A stretch of DNA of 64,000 nucleotides from NCBI GenBank assembly GCA_938045585.1, contig CALIAU010000024.1:1-64000 (forward strand), given 5' to 3'. The notes beneath the pieces are model-generated. The model was given only the letters and a program-made list of their open reading frames with translations. It was not told the DNA's origin and searched no databases. Shown here piece by piece: positions 44,314-53,003 of the stretch. Origin of the DNA: an uncultured Saprospiraceae bacterium (GTDB taxonomy: Bacteria > Bacteroidota > Bacteroidia > Chitinophagales > Saprospiraceae). The translations under genes were made by a program, and so were the position numbers. Every line of letters begins with the position of its first letter. Within the stretch, counting starts at the first letter, position 1.

Positions 44314-46080
44314 ATGCAGATTGTAAATAGACATAAATCAATTGCACAGGAGCCCAGTATTTATAGTGACAATTTAGAAGGAGTCACACTTAAAAAAACA
44401 TCTGAAATAGATGCCCTAGCTATATATGAACTTCAGATAAACCAAGATTATATTGGTAAAAAGATTGAATTGAAATGGAAATTAGAAAACCTTGGTGTGA
44501 AAGGCTACTGGACTCCAAATAATATTCTTGAAAAACGATTTCGTTCTGATTGGGAGCTCCCTTCTTTAAAATCAAGCATATCAAATGACGCCCCAATCAT
44601 TTCTCTTTTTGGTTATGAAGATGAAAACATTGCAACCGTAAGTACTTCTGAATGCATCCACCTAGTTAACATCGAAGCTTCTCTTCGAGAAGAAGATAAC
44701 TGTTTTTATTTTTCCTTTCAATTCTTCCAAGAACAAGTAGAACATAAAGACTACACTATTAAATTACTTGTGGACAAAACTCCAGGCCATTTTAGCCATA
44801 AGGTAAAAGATGCGGCAGATTGGTTACTGCAGGAAAATGATTTTGAAACTATGCCTGTTTTTGCTGGAGCAGCGACTCCATTATACAGCACCTGGTATTC
44901 TTTTCATCAAGACTTAGAGACTGATTTGTTGCTTGAAGAATGTATCGAAGCCAAAAATCTAGGTTGTAATCTAGTGATTGTAGATGATGGATGGCAAACC
45001 CTTGACAACAACAGAGGGTACGACTTTACTGGAGACTGGAAAGCAGAACGATTGACAAACATGGCAGAGTTTGTTCAAAAACTGCATGCAATAGATATGA
45101 AAGTTATGCTTTGGTATTCCGTTCCGTTTTGCGGAATAAAATCAGAGGCATATCAAACATTTAAAGGTAAGTTTCTTACCGAGAATCATCACTGGGCACC
45201 CGTCTTTGACCCACGTTTTCCAGAGGTACGGGACTATCTCGTTTCTATCTATAGGAACGCTATAACAGATTGGGATCTAGATGGGTTTAAACTCGACTTC
45301 ATTGATGATTTCAAAGTATATCCAGAAACAGAGACAACAGAAATGAACGGCAGGGATACTCTTTCTGTAACTGAGGGTGTCTTGCGTCTAATCCAAGAAA
45401 TAAAATCTGCTTTAACTGCAATAAAACCAGAGATATTAATTGAGTTTAGGCAAAAATATATAAGCCCGGCACTACGTCAACTAGGTAATATGCTTAGAGC
45501 ATTCGATTGTCCCAATGACAGTTTAATGAATAGAGTGCGTACTACAGACGTAAAACTAATTTGTGGCGATAGTGCAGTCCATTCCGACATGTTAACCTGG
45601 CATAAAGATGAACCAGTAGAGGTTGCGGCTTTACAGTTTACAAGCATCCTTTTTTCAGTACCACAGGTTTCTGTGCGATTAAAGGAGAGAACTGCCAAAG
45701 AAAAGGCAATGATCGGTTTTTATAATGCGTACTGGACAGAAAATAAACATGTCTTACTAAATGGAAATTTTACTGCACATAAACCCCTTGCTAACTACCC
45801 TATTCTTTCTGCTAAGAATGACAAGCAGAAAATCATAGGCGTCTATGAAGATGTTCTTGTAGCAATGCAAATGGATTTACCTGTGGTCCATATTATAAAT
45901 GGAAAATTGAGTGAAGAGATAGTTCTCAAGTGCAATGGAGATAAGGAAAAAAGCAGATGGAACATGGAAATATTAGATTGCTATGGTTCCCAATTTTCTA
46001 CAGCAGAGATAGAGTTTAATGGTAGCGCACAATCTGTTTCTTGCCCAGCGAATGGAATCATAATACTTACAAAAACTTAA
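44314..46080 (+). CDS. GH36-type alpha-galactosidase, cytoplasmic
   Basis: A 588-residue glycoside hydrolase of clan GH-D. The N-terminal part (1-180) is a beta-sandwich and the catalytic TIM barrel follows. Signatures are YSTWYSF (191-197), the VDDGWQ substrate strand (223-228), VMLWYSVPFCG (264-274), DGFKLDFIDDF (323-333) with the nucleophile candidate Asp328, ILIEFRQKYISPALRQLGNM (about 374-393) and an acid/base candidate Asp412 in RVRTTDV. A C-terminal beta-sandwich closes the protein. There is no signal peptide, so it works in the cytoplasm on imported sugar, unlike the secreted GH36/GH97 enzymes of most PULs. It shares GH36 traits with raffinose-synthase-like members, so transglycosylation is possible. 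It lies between glpD and the symporter gene with gaps of 9 and 3 bases. Confidence 0.88.
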   Translation: MQIVNRHKSIAQEPSIYSDNLEGVTLKKTSEIDALAIYELQINQDYIGKKIELKWKLENLGVKGYWTPNNILEKRFRSDWELPSLKSSISNDAPIISLFGYEDENIATVSTSECIHLVNIEASLREEDNCFYFSFQFFQEQVEHKDYTIKLLVDKTPGHFSHKVKDAADWLLQENDFETMPVFAGAATPLYSTWYSFHQDLETDLLLEECIEAKNLGCNLVIVDDGWQTLDNNRGYDFTGDWKAERLTNMAEFVQKLHAIDMKVMLWYSVPFCGIKSEAYQTFKGKFLTENHHWAPVFDPRFPEVRDYLVSIYRNAITDWDLDGFKLDFIDDFKVYPETETTEMNGRDTLSVTEGVLRLIQEIKSALTAIKPEILIEFRQKYISPALRQLGNMLRAFDCPNDSLMNRVRTTDVKLICGDSAVHSDMLTWHKDEPVEVAALQFTSILFSVPQVSVRLKERTAKEKAMIGFYNAYWTENKHVLLNGNFTAHKPLANYPILSAKNDKQKIIGVYEDVLVAMQMDLPVVHIINGKLSEEIVLKCNGDKEKSRWNMEILDCYGSQFSTAEIEFNGSAQSVSCPANGIIILTKT

Positions 46081-46083
46081 ATC

Positions 46084-47655
46084 ATGCAAACAACTATTTC
46101 GAATATTGACATTACTATTGTTGTAATGTATTTTATTGTAGTCTTGGCAATTGGCTTGTACATTGCACGAGGTACTAAAACTGGAGAAGAGTTGTTTTTG
46201 GGAGGAAGAAGTTTTGGATGGGGATTAATCGGTTTATCCTTGTTTGCTTCCAATATATCAAGTTCAACAATAATTGGTCTATCAGGAGCTGCGTATACAA
46301 CAGGAATTGTAAATTCAGTATATGAGTGGATGTCAGGTCTACCCCTTATTATTGCTGCCTTGATATTTGTTCCTTTGTATCTCAAAAATAGGATTACAAC
46401 TATTCCCGAATATTTAGCTAAAAGATTTGATCGCAGATCGCAGCTTATATTTTCAGGGATAACTGTATTTAGTACTATTATGGTAGACACTGCCGGTTCT
46501 TTATACGCCGGATCCTTAGTACTGCAGTTCTTTTTCCCTGATTTATTACTTTGGCAAACTGCAATTTTTCTAGCACTCATTGCAGGAATTTATACGGCAT
46601 TCGGAGGCTTAAAAGCTGTTGTTTATACAGATGCCATTCAAGCTGTCATTCTAATGGTTGGTTGTACTACCCTAACCTATTTAGTATTTCAAAAGTTAGA
46701 TTTCTCTTGGCAAACGGTATTGGATTCCGTCCCCAAAGATCATTTTTCCATTGTACGTCCATTAGATGATCCAGGTTTACCTTGGCCTGGTCTTATAGTA
46801 GGTGTACCATTATTGGGATTCTGGTATTGGTCTACCAATCAATATATTGTACAAAGAATACTGGGAGCAAAGTCATTAAATAATGCGCGATGGGGTGTTG
46901 TACTTGCAGGATTCTTAAAGGTAATCCCCTTATTTATTATGGTATTTCCTGGGGCTATGGCGCTAAGTCTATTTCCAAATTTAGAAAATGGGGATGCCGT
47001 CTTTCCTATGCTTGTCACGAATGTTTTACCTGTAGGTATGGTAGGTCTTGTATTAGCAGGTCTTGTATCTGCTATTTTGTCCTCTGTAGATTCTGCACTT
47101 AACTCCTCTTCTACTCTTATTGTAATAGACTTTATAAAACCTAATAGACCAAATTTAACACAAAAAGATATAGTGCGGTATGGTAGAATCACCACACTTG
47201 TACTTATGGTAATAGCCGCTCTCTGGGCACCTCAGATACAGCGATTTTCTGGACTTTGGGACTATTTACAACAGATGTTTTCAATCATAGTACCTCCTAT
47301 TGCAACAATATTTCTTGTGGGTGTATTCTACAAACGAGGGAATGGTACTGGTGCATTTTGGACCTTAGTCATTGGGATAAGCCTAGGAATATTACTTTTC
47401 ATTCTATCAGAATTTGACATGTGGCATATCCATTATACTATGAATGTTGGAATTTTGTTTACTTTAAGTTGTATCGTATTCATAGTGGTAAGTAACATGA
47501 CAGAACCGCCAACAGAACATCAAATAAATGGTTTAACGTATCGTCCAGGTTTGATTACTTTGGGAACAGAGGATCTACCATTTTATAAAAATTATATCTT
47601 CCATATTTTACTCTTGGTGATATTGATTTTTGGAGTTTTATTCTGGTTATGGTAA
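46084..47655 (+). CDS. Sodium:solute symporter (SSS family, SGLT-like)
   Basis: A 523-residue inner-membrane transporter with about 14 membrane helices. The SSS signature is clear: YFIVVLAIGLYIARGTKTGEE, FLGGRSFGWGLIGLSLFASNISSSTIIGLSGAAYTTG (helix 1, containing the Na-site residues), ITTIPEYLAKRFD, YTAFGGLKAVVYTDAIQAVI, and STNQYIVQRILGAKSLNNARWG (about 240-262). This last segment is typical of SGLT-type sugar members, as opposed to proline or pantothenate transporters. It likely brings the intact galactoside into the cytoplasm with sodium. It starts 3 bases after the alpha-galactosidase stop and overlaps galK by 7 bases. Confidence 0.92.
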   Translation: MQTTISNIDITIVVMYFIVVLAIGLYIARGTKTGEELFLGGRSFGWGLIGLSLFASNISSSTIIGLSGAAYTTGIVNSVYEWMSGLPLIIAALIFVPLYLKNRITTIPEYLAKRFDRRSQLIFSGITVFSTIMVDTAGSLYAGSLVLQFFFPDLLLWQTAIFLALIAGIYTAFGGLKAVVYTDAIQAVILMVGCTTLTYLVFQKLDFSWQTVLDSVPKDHFSIVRPLDDPGLPWPGLIVGVPLLGFWYWSTNQYIVQRILGAKSLNNARWGVVLAGFLKVIPLFIMVFPGAMALSLFPNLENGDAVFPMLVTNVLPVGMVGLVLAGLVSAILSSVDSALNSSSTLIVIDFIKPNRPNLTQKDIVRYGRITTLVLMVIAALWAPQIQRFSGLWDYLQQMFSIIVPPIATIFLVGVFYKRGNGTGAFWTLVIGISLGILLFILSEFDMWHIHYTMNVGILFTLSCIVFIVVSNMTEPPTEHQINGLTYRPGLITLGTEDLPFYKNYIFHILLLVILIFGVLFWLW

Positions 47656-48833
47656 TTTCGCCAACTATGCGCCCAAAAGTACCCGATCATGTTCAAGAAA
47701 AAATAGAAAAGATTTTTCCTAAAGAAAAATCTCTGACCATAGCACGTGCGCCAGGTAGAATTAATCTTATTGGTGAGCATACAGACTATAACAAAGGGCT
47801 TGTCTTGCCAGCAAGTATAGATAGTTATTTATATTTTGCAATTAGACCTATTGAAGGTGATCAGATTATTTTGCATGCTCTAGACAGGGAAGAAACTAAA
47901 TCTATTCCCTGCGATGGACTTCAGGTCTCAGGAATAGCATGGCTAGATTATATTCAAGGCTTATTAGTAGAATTTCAAAAACTAGGGGTCACACTCAGGG
48001 CCTTTGAATGCTGCATAACGAGCGAGGTTCCCATAGGTGCTGGAGTGAGTTCTTCCGCTGCATTAGATTGTGCAGCACTGCTTGCATTGAACACATTTTT
48101 TGAGACTGAGTTGGACGCTTGGGATCTTGTGCACATGTCGAACAGATCTAACAATAATTTCCTTGGAATTAAAAGTGGCATTCTGGATCAATTTGCTTCC
48201 ATTTTTGGCACAGAAAACCATCTACTATTTATGGACTGTGCAAGCCTTGTATACAAAAAAATACCTATAGCAGAAAGCGAATTTACATGGTTACTCATAA
48301 ATACCAATGTCAATCACTCTCATCTAAGTTCGGCTTATAATGACAGAGTAAATGAATGCCAAAGCGCACTAGCCTCCATACAAAAGATGCATCCAAACAT
48401 TGAACATCTGAGTGAAGTACAGAGTGTTAATCAAATCTCTAATATTCAATTTGAAAATCTCAACTGTAAGAATAGAGCTGAGTATATTATTGAAGAAAAT
48501 GCAAGGGTACGTGAGTTTATACAAGCATTAAAGCAAGAAGATTTTACGAAATGTGGAAAGCTATTATATCAATGCCATCAGGGCCTATCCAAAAAGTACG
48601 AAGTCAGTTGTAATGAGCTAGATTTTTTAGTTGATGTATTTAAAGAGGATACTTCCGTCTTAGGTTCACGAATGATGGGAGGTGGTTTTGGTGGTTGCAC
48701 TCTAAACCTTGTTCATAAAGACGCTATGTCAAGGGTTCAAGAAAAGGCACAGGAGGCGTATAAAATGGAATTTGGAATAGATGCCGCTTGTATTCCTGTG
48801 CGCATTGGACAGGGTGCACAACTTATGATATAG
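47649..48833 (+). CDS. galK: Galactokinase
   Basis: GalK phosphorylates galactose at C1 with ATP, the entry to the Leloir pathway. The 394-residue product has the galactokinase signature ARAPGRINLIGEHTDYNKGLVLPASID (about 32-58), the GHMP ATP-loop SEVPIGAGVSSSAALD (about 122-137), the catalytic Asp region GILDQFASIFG (about 177-187) and the late GSRMMGGGFGGCTLNLV (about 338-354). The length is usual (E. coli 382). The start at 47649 overlaps the symporter stop; the Met at 47667 is an alternative. It is the last gene of the operon. GalT and epimerase must lie elsewhere if the Leloir route is complete. Confidence 0.95.
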   Translation: MVISPTMRPKVPDHVQEKIEKIFPKEKSLTIARAPGRINLIGEHTDYNKGLVLPASIDSYLYFAIRPIEGDQIILHALDREETKSIPCDGLQVSGIAWLDYIQGLLVEFQKLGVTLRAFECCITSEVPIGAGVSSSAALDCAALLALNTFFETELDAWDLVHMSNRSNNNFLGIKSGILDQFASIFGTENHLLFMDCASLVYKKIPIAESEFTWLLINTNVNHSHLSSAYNDRVNECQSALASIQKMHPNIEHLSEVQSVNQISNIQFENLNCKNRAEYIIEENARVREFIQALKQEDFTKCGKLLYQCHQGLSKKYEVSCNELDFLVDVFKEDTSVLGSRMMGGGFGGCTLNLVHKDAMSRVQEKAQEAYKMEFGIDAACIPVRIGQGAQLMI

Positions 48834-48975
48834 AGTAAATGTAATAAATTGTGATATGATATGCACATTAAGACCTTATTTAAAATAGTACAATTAATTA
48901 CTTAGAACTCTTGCATTTATCCAGTTAGCTAATCGAAAAATGCTATTTTACAAGTAAATTATCTTGTTTCATTTT

Positions 48976-50031
48976 ATGGAAGAACAAATTCCAGAACAAG
49001 GAATAAGCCATCTTTGTCTTAATTGCCAATCTCCTTTGCAAAACAAGGCTGCATATTGCCATAGCTGTGGTCAAAAAAACACTAACAAAAGAATTACTGT
49101 AAAAGAACTCTTTTCACAATTTTTTGATAAGGTATTTAATTTAGATTCAAAAATATTTAGAACACTAGGTGCTGTTTTTATTCCTGGCAAGCTTACTAAT
49201 GCCTTTTTGAGTGGACAACGCCAAAAATATTATCACCCCATTCGATTGTTTTTAGTCTTGCTGCTTATTGTATTAGCTGCATTATCGTTTCAAAACGACC
49301 TTACCCCACCAGGCAATCTAAATAAGGAACAAATCGATAAACTAAAAGAGCGCAAACGATTGATGGGAGTTTTAGATAGTGGAATAGAATCCATTTCAGA
49401 CAATACTGAGCAAGCTACAGTCTTTAAAACATTAGATTCTTTGTCTGCTAGTTTTTATCGAAATTCAGGTAAACGAGTTGATAGCATTAATATTAATGAT
49501 GCAGTTAAATTAACTGATGACTTTGACTTTTATATAGCAGTGGAGGATATTGGAAGATATTCACCAGATGAGATTCTAGAAAAGTATAAAGTAAGCGGGT
49601 TTTTTAAACGGCTAATTGTTCGACAAAAAGTAAAAATGATCGAAGACGGAACTAGCTTCATGCCTTTTCTATTGGGCAAAGCAACTTGGTCTGTCCTTAT
49701 TGTTTTACTCTTGCTCACCCTTGTTTTTAAACTGCTATATTTCAAAAGTGATTTTTTATACCTAGAACACCTCATCTTTGGTATTCACCTTCTTTCATTC
49801 TTTTCTATAATAGCTTCAATTCTTATTTTAATCCCCTGGCTGCAAAAGGGAAGTATTATACCATGGATATTTCTTGTCATGGCAATTTATCTATTCATTG
49901 CCCTTCGTCGTGTTTATAAACAGTCCTATTTCCTGACTTTTCTAAAGTGCATCCTAGTCATCGCATGTTATTTTTTCTCATTTATATTAGGCATAGTGAT
50001 AACTGTAGTTGGAAGTTTTTTGATTTTTTAG
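48976..50031 (+). CDS. DUF3667 membrane protein with N-terminal zinc ribbon
   Basis: A 351-residue protein. A zinc ribbon (CLNC near 14-17 and CHSC near 28-31, with GQKN after it) precedes the DUF3667 text RITVKELFSQFFDKVFNLDSKIFRTL and the family-specific PGKLTNAFLSGQRQKYYHPIRLFLVL (about 70-95). One membrane segment follows at about 90-105, then a soluble charged region (110-230), then four closely spaced membrane helices (about 237-345). I start at the ATG at 48976 because the only upstream codon is a TTG. The family is common in Bacteroidota and has no established function. It follows galK but is separated by about 140 bases and probably has its own promoter. Confidence 0.85.
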   Translation: MEEQIPEQGISHLCLNCQSPLQNKAAYCHSCGQKNTNKRITVKELFSQFFDKVFNLDSKIFRTLGAVFIPGKLTNAFLSGQRQKYYHPIRLFLVLLLIVLAALSFQNDLTPPGNLNKEQIDKLKERKRLMGVLDSGIESISDNTEQATVFKTLDSLSASFYRNSGKRVDSININDAVKLTDDFDFYIAVEDIGRYSPDEILEKYKVSGFFKRLIVRQKVKMIEDGTSFMPFLLGKATWSVLIVLLLLTLVFKLLYFKSDFLYLEHLIFGIHLLSFFSIIASILILIPWLQKGSIIPWIFLVMAIYLFIALRRVYKQSYFLTFLKCILVIACYFFSFILGIVITVVGSFLIF

Positions 50032-50358
50032 TTAGATTACTCCATGTGTTCCTCCGTTTCATAGATGCTATTTTCTTAAACAATAAGATCTCCCGGTTCA
50101 TATGTTTGAAATCTAGTTACTAGACAGAGTGCACAGTTACTTGTTTAAAAGTCCAATTAAGACCAAAGGCCACGCAGGGGCCGCGCGTGAGTGGCCTGCC
50201 TGCGTGCGCACGCAGGCAGGTGGTAGCAGGCCGTAGGCGTCCAAAGGACCTAGCTGCGGACGACACGACCAGTTTTCCATGAAAACTGGGCACGCCCTAA
50301 AGATCAAACTGATAACTATCTCAATAAAATGTTTAACTTCATAGTACAAGACCAAACT
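50032..50358. other. Intergenic region with GC-rich repeat
   Basis: About 330 bases between the DUF3667 gene and the secreted protein gene. It is dominated by the GC-rich hairpin element at 50167-50295. A frame upstream of 50359 adds ten codons (MFNFIVQDQT), but the internal Met gives a better signal peptide. No RNA gene was seen. Confidence 0.5.
50167..50295. repeat. GC-rich hairpin array with a 26-bp perfect palindrome
   Basis: A GC-rich island in A+T-rich DNA. It contains 7-bp arms AGGCCAC/GTGGCCT (50167-50173 with 50191-50197), a perfect 26-bp palindrome at 50195-50220, a GTCC-AAA-GGAC hairpin near 50239-50249 and a 9-bp stem with a 3-base loop at 50269-50289, followed by GCACGCCCT. It resembles interspersed palindromic units I recall from other Saprospiria-like and flavobacterial genomes. 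It differs in sequence from the elements at 6888 and 30284. Confidence 0.65.
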
Positions 50359-51294
50359 ATGTTCAAACAAGTATTGACTCTATTATTACTACTCTGCTTT
50401 CTTACTATGACTTACGCGCAAGACCGTGTGAGTTTGTTTCCTTATTGGAAAAAAGGGGATGTCCGGAAACTTCTAATATCAGAAGGTTTTATAGATTATG
50501 AAGACGACAAGGTGATTAAAAAAGAAGTGGAGAAAAATACTGTTATTATCTCTGTAAAAAATGAGACGGATACAAGCTATCTGATTGAATGGAAATGGAC
50601 AGAGTATGAAATCGATAGATTACATGTGGAAGTGGATGAAGAAGATGCGGCCATAGACTCAAGAATTGAGGATATGTTTGAAGAAATTCCTATCCTTTTT
50701 GAAATTGACGAATCTGGGAATTATAAACATATCGTGAATTATGAAGAGCTTATAAAAATGGCGAAAGATAGTCTTACGCTGCTTATGATGGAAGATTTAG
50801 CAGAGGATGAAACGGAAGAAGATGTAGAGATGATGATGGAGCTCATTTTAAGTTCAGACCTTATGCGTGACCAACTAGAACGTGAAATCTATAACTACCA
50901 TTATTATTTTGCAAACACCTTCCCTACGGATACTATTATGGAATATCAAGAACTGATTGAAAATGAAAAAGGGTTAGAAAATATTCCTGCGACTGGTATT
51001 GTGAAGATATTTTTAACTGAAGAAAATATGGGTCTACATATTAATGACACCAAGACTCTTGACTCAAAAGCTTTGGGCGCAAACATGTTACTATTAGGCG
51101 AACTCATCGAGGACGATGAGATGAAAGATGCCTTTAGTTCAAAAATAAAAAATAAGCCTATTGAGGTTAGGCAAATAGAAAACTACACGTACAATTTTGA
51201 GACAGGTTGGCTTAAGCTATATGAGCATATCCGTGTACAAAAATCAGAAAACAAGAGAAAAGAAAGCTTTCTACGCATGGAAGGTCTAGAGTAA
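50359..51294 (+). CDS. Secreted acidic protein of unknown function
   Basis: With the start at 50359 the product is 311 residues with a signal peptide (about 1-19, TYAQ). The body is acidic, with runs of Glu/Asp (EVDEEDAAIDSRIEDMFEE, EDLAEDETEEDVEMMME), and alternates beta and helical segments. I do not recognise a family. Unlike most exported proteins here it has no T9SS domain and no lipobox, so it is probably periplasmic. The next gene (51317) starts 22 bases later, so the two may form an operon. Reading is supported by length, the signal peptide and codon use like its neighbours. Confidence 0.75.
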   Translation: MFKQVLTLLLLLCFLTMTYAQDRVSLFPYWKKGDVRKLLISEGFIDYEDDKVIKKEVEKNTVIISVKNETDTSYLIEWKWTEYEIDRLHVEVDEEDAAIDSRIEDMFEEIPILFEIDESGNYKHIVNYEELIKMAKDSLTLLMMEDLAEDETEEDVEMMMELILSSDLMRDQLEREIYNYHYYFANTFPTDTIMEYQELIENEKGLENIPATGIVKIFLTEENMGLHINDTKTLDSKALGANMLLLGELIEDDEMKDAFSSKIKNKPIEVRQIENYTYNFETGWLKLYEHIRVQKSENKRKESFLRMEGLE

Positions 51295-51316
51295 TGCGGG
51301 TATTCCAACTTAGTCA

Positions 51317-51808
51317 TTGAAAACGGATACATTGGAACCTTTAGAAATAGACGGAAATGCAGACTTAGACATTGAAGATGTTGCCTTATTAGGTGGGCGT
51401 TTTGGCATCTTGGAAAAGTTAAGAATGGGTGGTCATGGGTCCACAAAAATAATTTACAAATCTGGTATTCCGCATTTTGATAAAGTTGATAGAAATATTG
51501 ATGGGGAAACTCCCTTTGTCAGTTTCGAAATTATGAGAAAGGTGCTCATACTTCGATTAAATCAAAATCAAAGAGTAGCCGCTGTTGCCATGCACATGGA
51601 AGAATTGCAGACAATTGACTTATATGCGATAGATAGCACAGAAACAATGCAACAACAAAGCAAAGAGGTAGATCCAAAGTATGCATTGGCTTTAATTACT
51701 CAGAATGCAGAAGTTCACTTTATCGTAACAAAATATTCTTTTGACAGCATACGTAAGTTTTTTAGTAAGGCTTACTTTGAGAATAGACTGCGGGTACGGA
51801 TTGATTAA
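51317..51808 (+). CDS. Hypothetical protein, partner of the preceding gene
   Basis: A 163-residue product read from a TTG at 51317; no ATG gives a comparable length. It has no signal peptide or membrane segment and reads as a mixed alpha/beta soluble protein (DIEDVALLGGRFGILEKLRMGG, FEIMRKVLILRLNQNQRVAAVAMHME, ALITQNAEVHFIVTKYSFDSIRKFF). It converges on the GH113-like gene with a 4-base gap. I cannot name the family. It follows the secreted acidic protein gene by 22 bases, so a shared transcript is likely. Confidence 0.6.
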   Translation: MKTDTLEPLEIDGNADLDIEDVALLGGRFGILEKLRMGGHGSTKIIYKSGIPHFDKVDRNIDGETPFVSFEIMRKVLILRLNQNQRVAAVAMHMEELQTIDLYAIDSTETMQQQSKEVDPKYALALITQNAEVHFIVTKYSFDSIRKFFSKAYFENRLRVRID

Positions 51809-51812
51809 AAGT

Positions 51813-52883
51813 TTACTTGGAAAACTCCTTGCGTATAAGATCGTAAGCAGGTTTACCCTGTGGTGTGAAATCTACATTCTGCTTCCCTCTTCTACTATCT
51901 TCTCCAGGATTATAATCACTGCGCATTTGCCAAATGTGTACGCCTGCAAACCATGATTTTTTCCATACCGTATTAAAAAAAGCTGCGTAGCAATTGACCT
52001 GTGTTTCAAGAGACAAATTTTCTTTTTCCTCTTCGCTATAGTCTATCCATTCCCAGGGAGTAACTCCACTGTCTACCGTACTCTTATAGCCCATCTCAGT
52101 AAATAAAATAGGTCTACTCCATTTGTCGCTCATTCCCTTGAGAGAGGCGGTATACTTTTCCCAACCCTTCTCTAATTCTTCTACAGAAGGATTTAGTTGT
52201 TTAGTCAAGGGAAAGTAAGCTTGAATTCCAATATAATCTAATTTATCCCAAAACGATATATCTTCAAATTCGTCATGCCAATTTGCTGCGTAGGTAATCT
52301 TTCCTGAATAGATGGTGCGTACTTCTTCAATAAGAGACAACCAAAACTCTGGTTTTTCTTTTGTCAACCTAGACAGTTCAGCTCCTATGCAAAACATTTC
52401 AGTATTTGTGCGTTCCGCTATTTCAGCATATCTAATAATAAAATCCCTATAATCTGATTTCCAAGACTCCCATGCCTTCTCATCTGGTGGGAAAATATCT
52501 GAGCGCCATTTTCCAGAAGGAGGATTATGTAACCAGATATGGGGTTTTAAAAAGACTTTTAATCCTGCCTCATGCGCTGTTTCAATGCGCGCGGTCCATC
52601 GCTCATTTCTTTGTACTAGAGCTGTACTATCTCCTCTATTATGTCTAATATTTGGACTATCAAAATCGCTTTGCGAAGCATACGGCACATAGCTAACCCA
52701 CTCTATATTTGCTTCTACAAAGGCCTGTATATTAAAGGAGTCTACCCTACCAAATACATGCGTTCCCTTTTGCTTTTCTCCATATATAACTGTCCTTGTC
52801 TTTAGCTCTGTATTATAGCAGCTAGTTGCAACTAGGGCAATTAATAGGATAGATATTATAGATACATTCTGAATACAATTCAT
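51813..52883 (-). CDS. GH113-like TIM-barrel lipoprotein
   Basis: A 356-residue lipoprotein when started at the Met at 52883 (signal ending VATSC, Cys22). The upstream frame to 52979 overlaps the divergent gene and lacks a signal. The fold is a TIM-barrel hydrolase of the GH113 type: FVEANIEWVSYVPYASQ (55-71), the Lys-Pro-His strand GLKVFLKPHIWL (107-118), the acid/base candidate Glu169 in FCIGAELSRL, YAANWHDEF (198-206), GIQAYFPLT (219-227) and the nucleophile candidate Glu263 in ILFTEMGYKS. GH113 enzymes cut beta-mannan; here, as a lone lipoprotein away from any PUL, the substrate is uncertain. The divergent neighbour is the second DUF6503-like gene. Confidence 0.8.
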   Translation of the reverse strand: MNCIQNVSIISILLIALVATSCYNTELKTRTVIYGEKQKGTHVFGRVDSFNIQAFVEANIEWVSYVPYASQSDFDSPNIRHNRGDSTALVQRNERWTARIETAHEAGLKVFLKPHIWLHNPPSGKWRSDIFPPDEKAWESWKSDYRDFIIRYAEIAERTNTEMFCIGAELSRLTKEKPEFWLSLIEEVRTIYSGKITYAANWHDEFEDISFWDKLDYIGIQAYFPLTKQLNPSVEELEKGWEKYTASLKGMSDKWSRPILFTEMGYKSTVDSGVTPWEWIDYSEEEKENLSLETQVNCYAAFFNTVWKKSWFAGVHIWQMRSDYNPGEDSRRGKQNVDFTPQGKPAYDLIRKEFSK

Positions 52884-53003
52884 CGGTGCGAAAATAGTAT
52901 AATCTTGTGTAATTATAGTTTTGTCTGATAGAAGAAGCCAAAGAGTTAGTCGAAAATCATTAGGTCGTATCCTTTGCAAGTTAATTTTTCACATCTTAGT
53001 AAT

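Noticed and set aside
46077-46580. 167-codon minus-strand frame inside the symporter gene
   Set aside because: It lies fully antisense to a clear SSS symporter; its length is explained by the codon bias of the real gene.
50195-50220. 26-bp perfect palindrome as a dif, attachment or recombination site
   Set aside because: No recombinase, no integrated element and no second matching site nearby; it is part of a larger GC-rich hairpin repeat.
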